Below are positions 31,689 through 41,948 of a stretch of DNA of 64,000 nucleotides, piece after piece; position 1 is the first letter of the stretch, and each line of letters starts with the position of its first letter. Below the pieces are notes generated by a model. That model ran no database searches and had not been told where the DNA came from. It was given only the letters and a program-made list of their open reading frames with translations. The position numbers and the translations under genes were made by a program. Origin of the DNA: Trichosporon coremiiforme (Eukaryota > Basidiomycota > Tremellomycetes > Trichosporonales > Trichosporonaceae); the NCBI GenBank assembly GCA_039545355.1, contig BCJJ01000006.1:1054001-1118000 (forward strand), given 5' to 3'.

Positions 31689-33666
31689 ATGTCGATGACA
31701 TTCGCCCTTGCGGCGACCGTGCTGTTAGCAGCGGGCACGCAGGCGGCGGACCCGCAGGTCTCCCACAAACCGATCAACATTACGATCCCCGACAGCTCGC
31801 CGCTACTGGTCTACTCGCCGCCGGAGGCGGACCCCTCCCTGGCGAACTACACGTACAACCCGGACCTGTGGAACACGACGTTCGTGCGCAGGCCGTGGAC
31901 CGAGTGGCAGCCCCACACGCTCGGTCGCGGCGAGTCCTCCCATCGCACGACCAGGGCCGGTAACAGCGTCAGCGTCACCTGGCTCGGGACGGGGGTGTAT
32001 TTCCACGGAGGGTGTGAGGAGGACTGCAAGGTTACCCTCAGCGTCAATGGAGGCCCGGAGAAGGAGTTCACCCCCGGTCCCGGGTACGAGGGCGGCGGCC
32101 CGCTCGCGTTCTACACTGATTATGACGCCACGGAGAACACACAGAACACGGCCGTGCTCACGCTGAAGCAGGGCGCGATGAGCGTGCAGCGCGCGTATCT
32201 GACCAGCATCATTCAGACCTATGCGTGAGTGAAACAGTGCAACGGATGGCCCCCCCTGACCGCAGGTCGGACGTGACGGAGACGACGCAGAACTGGCTGA
32301 ACACAACGACAGGGACGGACTTGAACCTGAACCCGGCGATCGACTCGAAGAAGCCCGACGGCTCGGTGTGGAAGGGCGTGCACGAGCTCGGGAATGATCT
32401 GGACCGAATGATCTACCGTCGCATCGACACGAACATGGCCAACTCGTACGCGCAGTTCCGGATCCCGGAAAACTCGACAATGGTCTCTCTGTGGGGGACT
32501 ATGAATCTCGACCATGGAAACTTCAGCGTCACTGTGACCCCGCCCCCGCCCGGCTCCAAGACGGATGGCAAGACGCTGCTGAATGGGTTCGCGACGTGGT
32601 CCATCGTAGACACGCCGCTGTACATGGCCCCGCTGGACCCGAACACGGACTACACGCTGCGCCTCGAGAACCTCGAGGACCAGAAGTACCTCGACCTCGC
32701 GAGCGCGCGATTCTACGCACTCGACCCCGCCGATGCAGCCCAGCCAGAACCCGTCACCGAGAAGCCGCAGTCGCACGGCCTCAGCGCCGGTGCAATTGCG
32801 GGCATCGCCATCGGCTCCGTGCTCGGCGCGATGCTCATCGGCGGCCTGATCGGCTTCCTCATCTGGCGCCGCCGCAACACGCACCACTACAACATGTGAG
32901 CTCCAGGTGCATTCCACCAAGCTGACTCCAGCCCCGGACCATATCTCGTTAACGACGACGAGCGGTTCGAGGTCGACCCGACGCTGCAGACGACGCAATA
33001 CACGATGGCGTCCTCGGCCTCCAACCGGGGTTCCTTTGGCCGCGGTTCCCTTCAGAGTGAGTCCAGCCATACTTCCCCGATTGTAGCTGACGCTCAGCCA
33101 ATGACGCCTCGACCCTGGGCTACACGCACTTTACGCCTCTGGGCGAGGAGGACCATGCCGACGAGAAGGCTGGCGTGCTGCACCATCCCCCGCCTGGCAG
33201 GCCGGCAGCATTGGCGCCCCTAGCCCTAGACCTGAAGCGGCAGCTTGCCGGCTTCGAGTCTGTCCCGCTGAGTCTGAGCCCCTCGGGCAGTCGCAACTCG
33301 TTCTCGCGTAACGGCAGCGGCCTACTGGTGCCGCCGCCCGAGAGCGAGCTCGCTACTTATGCGAGCGGCAGCACCGCGCCCAACTCGCACGGCACGAACA
33401 TGGGCACCTCGCATGCAGGCGGCAACAGCTACGGCCCAAGTCGCAGGTCGCGCCAGCCGCTCGTCGACTATGTCAATGCGCAGGATGCGGGACCAGTGCC
33501 GACCAACGTGACGCAGGTCGAGATGCCGCCAAGCTACAACCCAGAGTGGGCTGAGAGCGGGAGTCTCGCGAGCAATGGCACGGGGCGGGGGGGACAGCAG
33601 GAGGGCGACGGGACAGAGCTGGGGCGCATCAACTCGATCGTGAGGGCGGCTAAGGGCTTGCTCTGA
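31689..33666 (+). CDS. Type I membrane protein with two beta-sandwich-like ectodomains and PPSY tail
   Basis: The exons are 31689-32224, 32266-32895, 32932-33056 and 33098-33666, giving 619 aa. The signal peptide is residues 1-19 (MSMTFALAATVLLAAGTQA). The first ectodomain begins KPINITIPDSSPLLVYSPPE and contains WLGTGVYFHGGC. The second has NSTMVSLWGTMNLDHGNFSV and PLYMAPLDPNTDYTLRLENL. The helix at about 352-378 starts GLSAGAIAGIAIGSVLGAM and is followed by WRRRN. The cytosolic tail is Ser-rich with MPPSYNPEWAESG near residue 573. Domain order, helix start and PPxY context match 21562-23663, and the helix and motif also match 20558-21360. N-glycosylation sites support an outside-facing N-terminus. 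The role is unknown. Confidence 0.78.
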
Positions 33667-34818
33667 CGACAGGCAAGGCTAGTCTCGAGCTCAGCGGGCC
33701 ACCAAAAGCTCGCTGCTAGTGTAGTTGTCAAGTTGTCATAGATAGGGTACGCAGGACAATGTGCATTGCTGTGAATCGTTTTCCTCATCTGCACGGCTCG
33801 GAAGGGGAGAGCGGCAGCCCGTCTCTCTCCGTCTCTCGGACAGAACTCATTTGAGCGTGAACAGCCCAGGGCACCCGTAGGAGACGTTCAATCTAGCAGA
33901 GCCTCCCTCCGACCCCGATCGCATTGCCTGTCCCGACCTTGCAGGTGCGCTTGTGTGCTGCTTTCGTGTGCGCGCATGTGCGCATGTGCACTGCATGCGC
34001 TAGTGTGTGCAGGAACACGTCGCGGGGGACCGGGGTGCGATGCGGATGGGGTCACCTTTCCATCTAGCGAAGAGCCCAAGGACGTTTCCCGACCGTTGAA
34101 CTATCGTATGCAGACGGGTGCGCAGACGGGTGCGCAGACGGGTGCGCAGACGGGTGCACTACTGATGACCGCTCTCGCCTGCATATCCTGCATTTTCAAC
34201 ATGAAGAGGGGTGCGCGCACAGCGATCGTGGCAGAGGTGGGTTTCGAGAGGAAAGTTGAGGCTGGGCATGTTGAAGGGAGCCAGGCGGATGCCGTACGGT
34301 CTGAGCATTACATAGCCGTTCGGGGCTCTGCATGACGAAACGGCTTTCAAGGAGCATGCGAGGCGTGTTTCGAGATACGAGCTCAGGCGGTGTCGAGGAA
34401 GGCAAGATGGAACATGATATCCTGCGGAAGGCAAGGCACAATCCGTCGAGCCGATGCCACGCGGACCTGAATCGCTCCGTGCTCCGGGTACACTCCATGG
34501 TGCTCCTGGCGAGCTCTTTCCTCGCCGCCTTCCCCGCTGCATCTGGTAGTCGATCGTGTAGAGGCCACGCGCTGCGCAAGGTGTGGCAGGTCGTTCGTGG
34601 CGCGGCCAGCTGTTGTGAGCGTCTTCGAATTACTCTGACGTCTTCTCTGTCATCAGTCCATCTGCGCTCCAAACGACAGCGAAAATAGCCCAATACCCGG
34701 GGGAAGCGAGCAGACTGCGAGAAACGCCCTAGGAGCCCTCGGTGGCCCCGTTTTCCGCGTTTTCTTTCCGTCATCCTTGTCATTTTATGCATTTTTCCAT
34801 CTACACCGTTTCGGTCGT
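33667..34818. other. Intergenic with a minisatellite
   Basis: Between convergent genes (membrane protein and ATP17). Apart from the 12-bp repeat at 34111-34158, nothing supported was found. Overlapping open frames on both strands near 34159-34792 lack domains. Confidence 0.45.
34111..34158. repeat. 12-bp tandem repeat, four copies
   Basis: Four consecutive copies of CAGACGGGTGCG, the last differing at its final base. It is non-coding. Confidence 0.9.
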
Positions 34819-35467
34819 CTAGTGGGCGTGGTGCTTGTGGTGCTTGAGGTGCATCTGGTAGTCGATCGTGTAGCCGATGAGGAAAAGCTACGAGTCAGCG
34901 AATCACACGACCGAGTACGAGGAACAAGGAGAAGAAGAAGAGGAAGACTTACACCGAGGATGGTAGCGAGGAGGGGCTTGCTGCGGGGTTGTTAGCTCGG
35001 TATGACGATCGGATTTGTTGTGTTCGCGAATCTGACACCTCTATGCAGCTCGCGCGCACCCGCTCTGCTCTCCGACGCCAACTCCGAGCCCATTCCCAAG
35101 TGTGTTGTGGCTGCTGACTGCGGTTGAAGATCCGAAGTAGCCGAGCGCGCGCCGAGGTGTCACAATCCGTCCGCGATCCAACAAACACCTGTTCACACGT
35201 ACCCAGAGGCGTTAGGGCCCTCGAAGAAGCGGCCGCGGATGCCACCAGAGGCCTTTCCGGGGCCCTTGGGGAGCTTGGAGTAGAACTTGACGACCTCCTC
35301 GGTGCGAGCAGAGGTGCCGCCCGACGACTGCAAAGTTAGCGTGTGTTCTTCGTTTTCGGTCGTTCGGGTGTCGTCCAGGACTCGATACGCACGACAGCCG
35401 AAGGGGTAGCGATCTTGGGGGGGATGAGGCCCTTGAGAGCGTTGCGGCGAACGGCGGAGGCGAACAT
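34819..35467 (-). CDS. ATP17: Mitochondrial F1Fo ATP synthase subunit f
   Basis: The exons are 35467-35393, 35327-35203, 34980-34953 and 34887-34819, giving 98 aa, the usual size for fungal subunit f. The N-terminus MFASAVRRNALKGLIPPKIA is a basic amphipathic presequence running into the LIPPKIA motif. VVKFYSKLPKGP follows, and the C-terminal membrane helix ends in GYTIDYQMHLKHHKHHAH, matching the His-rich fungal terminus. It is a stator/peripheral-stalk subunit in the inner membrane Fo sector. It is divergently arranged with the mitochondrial carrier gene at 36026 across 558 bp. Confidence 0.92.
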
Positions 35468-36025
35468 TTTGGGAGAGGGGTGAGGGGGTGAGGGACAGGA
35501 GAGAGGTGACCTCAACGACTAGACTGGCAGCAAGCAGGGAGCAGGCGACGCAGCGACGCAGCGACCCGCTCCGCGCAGAGGGCAGTCCCGCCCAGCCAGC
35601 CAGCCAGCGCGAGCGGAGCGGGTGATCTTGTCACCCGATAACGCCGTCGTGTGTGGCATGGGTTGCGGTTTAGTGCCACGTGGGAGATCCCATCACGTGA
35701 TGATATCGGAAAATGTAGGGGACATTTGGAACGCTCAAATAGCTTTGAGGGGAGTGATTGCGCGAGCGAGTCGTAGTGCGACTGTGCGGCTCAGGTGACG
35801 ACGGGTATGAGAGCGAGTGACAGTACAGAGCCAGGAGCCAAAGGCGTCGGGTGCAATGAGCGGCCGACTTTTCTGTGCTATCTCAAAAATCCTAGCCAAA
35901 CGTCCGAATCTGATCGTGACTCTTTCTCCTCAGCGACACAGAAAGACCTGATAAGCTAGGCATCAACGTCCTCTCCCTCGACCTCGTCTTTGTCTCCACC
36001 CCTTTCTTCTTGTTGCCCATCAAAA
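35468..36025. promoter_or_regulatory. Shared divergent promoter of ATP17 and GGC1
   Basis: 558 bp separates the two start codons. It contains GCCACGTGGG and ATCACGTGAT, two CACGTG E-box type palindromes near 35675 and 35694, candidate sites for a bHLH factor. Control of both genes from here is inference. Confidence 0.5.
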
Positions 36026-37614
36026 ATGTCTCCCCCCGGTGACTTTAAGCGCGAGAGCGGCACCGCCCGTATCCTGGGTTCCGGAACCTCGGGTAAGTGA
36101 TCGTGAGACTGACTGATCGAGCTAGATTCGCACAAGCAACAGCCCCCCGTCGCGAACAGCTGCGGCGACAGCGTTCAGCAGGCGTTGCTCGTCAGATTCT
36201 GCTGATCCAGTCGGCGTTCCCACGCGCATGCAACCTGTTCTGACGCCCAGGTATCGCCGAGCTTATCGTCTTCCACCCCGTCGACACTGTCGCTAAGCGT
36301 CTGATGTCCAACCGCGGCCAGGTCTCCGCGAGCACCCTCAACCAGATCATCTTCAAGAATGCCGCCAACGCCCCCGTCGTTACCAAGTTCATGTCTCTCT
36401 TCCCCGGTCTTGGTTACGCTGCCGGCTACAAGGTCGCCCAGCGTGTCTACAAGTTCGGTGGCCAGCCGTACTTCCGTGACCTCATCGACAAGGGAGCCGG
36501 TGACTGGTTCCGTGACACCTTCGGCAAGAAGACTGGTAGCATGCTCATGCAGGCTTCCGCTGGTTCGTGAGTATCTAGTGAGCAGTGTGTCCCGAGCCTC
36601 GTCAGCCAGCGTTCCGCACAACGCGTGTGTGATCTGGTTCCTGAAGGAGGTTTGGGGCGGCGTGGTAACGGTCGCTAACAACCAGGCTCACCGGTATCGG
36701 TGAGGTCGTCCTCCTCCCCCTCGACGTCCTCAAGATTAAGATGCAGACCAACCCCGAGGCCATCAAGGGCCGTGGTCTCGTCAAGCTGATCACTGAGGAG
36801 GGTCTCGGATCCCTCTACCGCGGATGGGGCTGGACCATGGCCCGTAACGCTCCCGGATCGTTCGCTGTGAGTTAGGTTTGCGTTCTTGTGGCGCACACGC
36901 AAGCAGCTCGCTGACCTGCCCAGCTCTTCGGTGGATCTGCTGCCACCAAGGAGTGGCTCTTCCACCTGAACGACTACTCTCAGGCTACCTGGACCCAGAG
37001 TGAGTACCCTGCGGTGCCTGTGGATCACACGGGACGAGCCGGACATGCGCTGATCGCCCAACCCAGACTTCGTTGCGTCCATCGCCGGTGCCGTCTCGTC
37101 GATCACTGTCGCCGCGCCCCTCGACGTTGTCAAGACCCGTATCCAGAACGCCAACTTCGGCCAGAACGTCTCGGGCTTCACCGTCATCAAGGACATGGTC
37201 CGCTCGGAGGGACCAGGTGCCTTCTTCAAGGGTCTTACCCCCAAGGTGAGTTGCAACACGGACATCTATCATATGTGGTGTGGACGCCCTGGTCTGCAGC
37301 CCAAGCACATTTCTTGGAAAAATCAAAATGTTGCGTCGGGTGGCTTTTAAAAGATGGAGACCCCGGGCTGCTCCAGAGTTACCCCGCGGACCTATTGTTG
37401 CGGCGTGTGGACGCGTTAAACGCGCGTACAGATGCGGACGATGGGTGACGGGTCCCCCTCCCAATCATGATATGTCCCTTCGGCTAAAGCAAGCCAAAGC
37501 CAATCAAGGTTCCGGCGCTGACTTGTCCCCCAGATCCTGGTCGTTGGCCCCAAGCTCGTGTTCTCGTACACGCTTGCCCAGTCGCTGATCCCCTTCTTCG
37601 GCAAGTACGTCTAA
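36026..37614 (+). CDS. GGC1: Mitochondrial GTP/GDP carrier
   Basis: The exons are 36026-36092, 36251-36566, 36686-36866, 36924-36999, 37067-37245 and 37534-37614, giving 299 aa, standard carrier size. Three carrier repeats are visible through their PxD/ExxK signatures: FHPVDTVAKRLMSN, LLPLDVLKIKMQTNPE and AAPLDVVKTRIQNANFG. Family-specific blocks follow yeast Ggc1 closely, for example SLFPGLGYAAGYKVAQRVYK, YRGWGWTMARNAPGSFALFG and PKLVFSYTLAQSLIP. Ggc1 exchanges GTP and GDP across the inner membrane and is tied to mitochondrial iron and DNA maintenance. The fifth intron is 288 nt against 50-160 nt for the others. Confidence 0.93.
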
Positions 37615-38347
37615 GTGTAGAGTGCCTGCTGCTCGAGGATGAGGACCATGTTAAAAACCGGACGGAGGACGCCCTCGCTGGTGCGGGTGGCATATATCCC
37701 CTCTGGTCTGTACTATATGTAGACACCGCTCGCTCTTATGCATCACAGCCTAGCTTCCAACGTCCAAAGTGAGGATGAGAAAAAGTTGAGAAAAAGATGA
37801 GAGAGATAACGGAGTATCCATGATCAGTGAATGATCAATCTTAGGCGTCTTAAGCGGGATGGCGGCTTTGCGGAGCTTGAGGATGGATGCCGTGGACGGT
37901 ATTTGGACAGTGAGCCTGGCAGGAGTAGGCGAGCAGAGCCTTGCACGAATGAAATGCTCCGGCCGGTTTCGGTTTTACGCCCACTTAGGCGAGCCGGCCA
38001 AGTACCCGGTGCCCGGGGGCAAGACGCGAGGGACACGACGTGTACCAGCGTGTGGAGGGTCAAGTGTCATGGAGCTGGAGCCGACTTTCTCAGAACTCGA
38101 GCAAATGGGATGCAGTGCCGACGATTGACAGACAGACGGTCACACCGAGACGTACTCGGAAAAGGACAGACTACTTAAAGGTCAGAGCGTACTCATCGTC
38201 TCACCTCCCGTGTTCGTCGTCCCATTCCCGACCAACAACCAACAGGCAAGCCCGCACCCAGTACCGCTGCCAATCGCATTGTCCCTGACTACCCCCATCG
38301 AAATCGTACGAGGCGCCTAACCCCCCATCCATCGACGACCTTTCCAG
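37615..38347. other. Intergenic, promoter region of the thiolase gene
   Basis: 733 bp between tandem genes. A 90-codon open frame at 37859-38128 has no domain. The 3' part is C/T-rich leader sequence. Confidence 0.5.
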
Positions 38348-39760
38348 ATGTTCGCCAACCGTCTTGCTTCTTCCACCCGTACCCTTCCCAAACTCGCTAG
38401 GAGCATGGTGAGTAAAACGCTGCGAGCTGCGAACTGCGAAGCAGCGAGCAGGCGACTGGTAACAGCGACGACGACAGCAATGGCGACACGCATGCGCACC
38501 GAATTTCGGCCAGCTCGCTCGCCGCCGCTCGCACCGGCTCAGTGACACGTCGAATTCCATGCTGACTCACCACCACCACAGTCGACCGCCAACCCCGGTA
38601 ACCCTGTCTACATTGTCGGCGCCAAGCGCACCCCCATCGGCTCGAAGGATGGTGCTCTGAAGCCCCTGACTGCGCCCGAGCTCGGTGCCACCGCCGTCAA
38701 GGCTGCGCTCGCCGAGTCCAAGGTTCCCGCCGACAAGGTCGAGGAGATCTACATGGGCCACGTCGTCCAGGCCGGCTGTGGCCAGTCGCCCGCGCGCCAG
38801 GTCGGTATCGCCGCTGGCCTCCCCGAGGCCTGTGACGCCACCACCATCAACAAGGTCTGCGCTTCCGGTCTCAAGACGATCACCATGGCTTCGCAGGCGA
38901 TCCAGCTTGGCCAGCGCAACGTCATGGTCGCCGGTGGCATGGAGTCGATGTCGAACGCTCCCTTCCTCCTCCCCCGTCAGCTCCCCGGCTTCGGTCACTT
39001 CGAGGGCAAGGACTCGCTCGTCGTCGACGGTCTTTTCGACGTCTACAACAAGTTCCCGATGGGCAACTGCGCCGAGCACACTGCCAAGGAGCTCGGCATC
39101 ACGCGTGAGATGCAGGATGACCACTGCCTGAGCTCGTACGAGCGCGCGCAGGACGCCTGGGAGAAGGGTCTGTTCAAGGACGAGATCTGCCCCGTCACGA
39201 TCAAGACGCGCAAGGGCGAGGTTACCGTTGACAAGGACGAGGACTTCAACAAGCTCCTCAAGGAGAAGTTCCGCGGCATCCGTCCCGTCTTCCAGAAGGA
39301 CGGCACCGTCACCCCCGCCAACTCGTCGACGATCAACGACGGTGCCGCCGCTGTCATTCTTGCGTCCGGCGAGACCGTCGAGAAGGACGGCCTCAAGCCC
39401 CTCGCCAAGATCCTCGGCTACGCGGACGCCGCTGCCGCCCCCATCGACTTCCCGACCGCCCCCACCCTCGCCGTTCCTATTGCGCTCAAGAACGCCGGCG
39501 TGTCCAAGGACGACATTGCCCTCTGGGAGTTCAACGAGGCCTTCTCCGTCGTCGCTGTCGCTGCCGAGAAGGTCCTCGGCCTTGACCGCTCCAAGGTCAA
39601 CACCCGAGGTGGCGCCGTCGCCCTCGGCCACCCCATCGGATGCTCCGGCACCCGTATCGTCGTCACCCTCATCCACGCCCTCAAGCCCGGAGAGAAGGGT
39701 GTCGCCGCCATCTGCAACGGTGGTGGTGCCGCGACCGCCATGGTTATTGAGCGTCTTTAA
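38348..39760 (+). CDS. ERG10: Acetyl-CoA C-acetyltransferase (thiolase)
   Basis: Two exons, 38348-38407 and 38582-39760, give 412 aa. The first exon encodes exactly MFANRLASSTRTLPKLARSM, a Ser/Arg-rich, acid-free sequence typical of a mitochondrial presequence; the thiolase fold begins in exon two (PVYIVGAKRTPIG). The nucleophilic Cys is residue 113 in NKVCASGLKT. NEAF and the GHPIGCSGTR block (His 370, Cys 374) complete the active site, and the C-terminus CNGGGAATAMVIERL is canonical. It condenses two acetyl-CoA to acetoacetyl-CoA, or the reverse. Cytosolic Erg10 feeds the mevalonate pathway; the presequence suggests a mitochondrial isoform used in ketone or amino-acid breakdown. Alternative starts could give both. 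Confidence 0.93.
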
Positions 39761-40264
39761 GCCAATATCGAGCGCAGCGAGATGTGAGCTCGTACGGTGA
39801 CAGGGTGAGCGTAGGGTTCAGTAGTAGTCTAGACATAGGTGTCACTAAAATGTAACAACTGCATATACCAGAAGGCTGTGAGCACGAGCGAAGCGAGTGC
39901 GAGCGCGACCATGTACTCCCGTCATTAACGGTCACTGACACGCAGCGAGGTAACGAGACACAGACTTATTTCGAGCAGCTACGGTATGGCTTGTGGTCCT
40001 GTTTCTGTTCACCCGGGCATCACAGACATCTGTCCGTCTGCTTCTCGATGCCTTTGTTTTCATTCTCTCTGTTCCATTCTCGTTCAAGTGCGGATCAAGC
40101 GAACGCTTAACCGGCATCTAGCCGGCAGTGGCGTTCTTCGCACTCTTATCTCACCTGGACGGGTAAACCATCTTCCCCACATCGACTCTTCCGCAGATCC
40201 CTCCATTCCCTGCCAGTTGCCCGGCCGCCCGACCGGTCTCCTGGCCGACTGAGCCGAGCAAGTC

Positions 40265-40299
40265 GACCGAGAAGACCGAGAAGACCGAGAAGACCGAGA
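40265..40299. repeat. 9-bp tandem repeat, about four copies
   Basis: Three full copies and one partial copy of GACCGAGAA follow one another. The unit keeps the reading frame if translated, but no gene is supported there. Confidence 0.85.
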
Positions 40300-40606
40300 C
40301 GAGGGAGACCAGCGACGAACAAGACATACGAAGGAGAAGGGAACGAGGGGGATGAGTTACGACCAAACGCGATAATCGTAGTTGAGACAGGCAGCATTCC
40401 GTCTCCATACAGACCTCAGATGGGGACACACGGGCCAGGATCCAGAGGGCTCCGTACCTTCTCCACCCGTAGAGTTGTCGCCATTAACACCGAGATCTTC
40501 ACCGGACTCGGGCTCGGCGGCCGGCATCGGCGGAGTTAGCATCGTCCCTCGCCTCGAGCTTTTCGCTCATCGATATCGAGCGAGCGCGAGTCGAGCGTGG
40601 AGGGGT

Positions 40607-40859
40607 TCAAGGCGTCACCTCGCCACCACTGGGACTTTGTGCGGCTTGTGGGACTTTGTTCCGAGGCAGATCCAGTCGGCTTGCTATCAGCTTGTTTCAT
40701 CTGGGTGGAGAGGCGCCATGCCTGGCGCGACGAATACTTACAGCACAGTACACACTTCCACGTGTTGTAGGACCGGGAGATTGACTTGATGCGCGGGTCG
40801 TCGGAGGGCGCGCTCCCGGCTACGATGACGCGGTGTTCGCGGGGGGCCTGGGTCAACAT
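40607..40859 (-). CDS. Weak candidate small spliced gene with a CxxC pair
   Basis: Two candidate exons, 40859-40742 and 40683-40607, are joined by a 58-nt intron with a GTAAGT donor and GCTGATAG end, giving 64 aa. The junction falls just after a CxxC pair (TWKCVLC) and the downstream exon stays open to a TGA. A further splice into the frame ending near 40357 is possible. The start could also be an acceptor (TTGACCCAG precedes it), which would make this an internal exon of a longer gene. No family is recognised. Confidence 0.28.
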
Positions 40860-41146
40860 TACTTTCAGGCGAGAGGCAGAGGACTAGCACCATACCACGT
40901 CTAGCGGGAGGCTGCAAGCGGCCCCATGTAGGACGTCGCTCGGAGGCCTCTTGTACTCTACTTGCTAGTACCGACTAACGTTAGCTTTCCATCTGGTGGC
41001 CATGTTCTGAGAACGTCACGCGAGACGCCGGCTGACAGACGACTCACCTCATCAATGCACAGTTGAGGACGAGTACATGAAACTGCATACGCTCTGCTCT
41101 GCGCCACGGTATCATCGCTCTGAGCTTTCGAAGATATGATTACACT

Positions 41147-41786
41147 TCAGCTTCTCTGTCTCCTCGTCCACTCCTCGATCGAAGCAGCCGCACACTTCCC
41201 CTTGTCGTCTAGGACGGCATCCGTGCGTGTGCGCACAGGCTCAAAGCGGGCAGACCGCTGCTTCCATGAGAGGAAGAGTCTGGGAGGCTCCTGTCCCCCG
41301 ATCGCAGACAGGCACCACGCCCGCTGTGGCGCAGCCGTCCCCTCTTGGTCTGCATCGATGTCAGCTTGTCCCCTATCCATCTCTTGTGCTCGAGCCACTC
41401 CCTGGCCTTGGAAGTCTGGGGCAGACCTCTGTGAACGTACATGTACAGATCGGAGATCGCTTCGTGGTGTCCCACGTCCACGATGTCTCAACTGTGGGGT
41501 CATCGGTCGGGACGCACGACGCGAGCACGGCCTCTTGGACCTCGGTCCCCTTCTCAAGGCCGATGCAGCGGTCCTCCTCGCCGAAGAGCCGCAGCTGGTT
41601 CTCGACGTAGCTCCAGCGCTGCGTCGGTCCGAAGCCACACTTGCCGTACTCGAGCGGGGTGCTGATGTCGGTGCTGCCGTCCTTGGTCTGCACGCACCAC
41701 GGGCCGTCCTCCCCAGAAAGCTGGAGGAGCGTGAAGGCTGCACCGAGTGCGGGAGAGGCGAAGGAGAGCGCGAGTAGGAGACGCAT
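41147..41786 (-). CDS. Secreted ricin-B-like protein, two exons
   Basis: The exons are 41786-41441 and 41349-41147, giving 182 aa. The signal peptide is MRLLLALSFASPALGAA. The ricin-like core includes GPWCVQTKDGSTD, QRWSYVENQLRLFGEEDRC and EVQEAVLASC, with aromatic-Cys spacing like the other secreted genes on this strand. The exact donor is ambiguous by six bases (GTACAT or GTACGT); the one chosen keeps a Cys. The second exon reads WCLSAIGG and ends WTRRQRS, with less obvious similarity, so the 3' part is less certain. A TATA box lies about 160 bp upstream. A glycan-binding role is inference. Confidence 0.65.
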
Positions 41787-41940
41787 ACTGGGCTTAGATC
41801 AAGTCCTCAGGTCGGAGAATTGAATGACTCTGGCACGGAGAAATGGGTGTTGTGGAAAGTTGGGGTAGGTGTTCCGCTAGTGTGGTGCTAGGCAGTGCCA
41901 GTGACGAGCAGTAAACCGAACGCAAACATCGCTCCGGCCC

Positions 41941-41948
41941 GTATATAA
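41941..41948 (-). promoter_or_regulatory. TATA box of the 41147-41786 gene
   Basis: The minus strand reads TTATATAC about 155 bp upstream of the ATG, implying a leader of roughly 125 nt. Confidence 0.45.

Larger units (their letters stand above)
39761..41146. other. Intergenic with a short repeat and one weak gene candidate
   Basis: 1.39 kb between the thiolase stop and a convergent secreted gene. It contains the 9-bp repeat at 40265-40299 and the weak spliced candidate at 40607-40859. Confidence 0.4.

Noticed and set aside
38567..39676. 369-codon open frame antisense to the thiolase gene
   Set aside because: It is a codon-bias shadow of the well-conserved sense gene.
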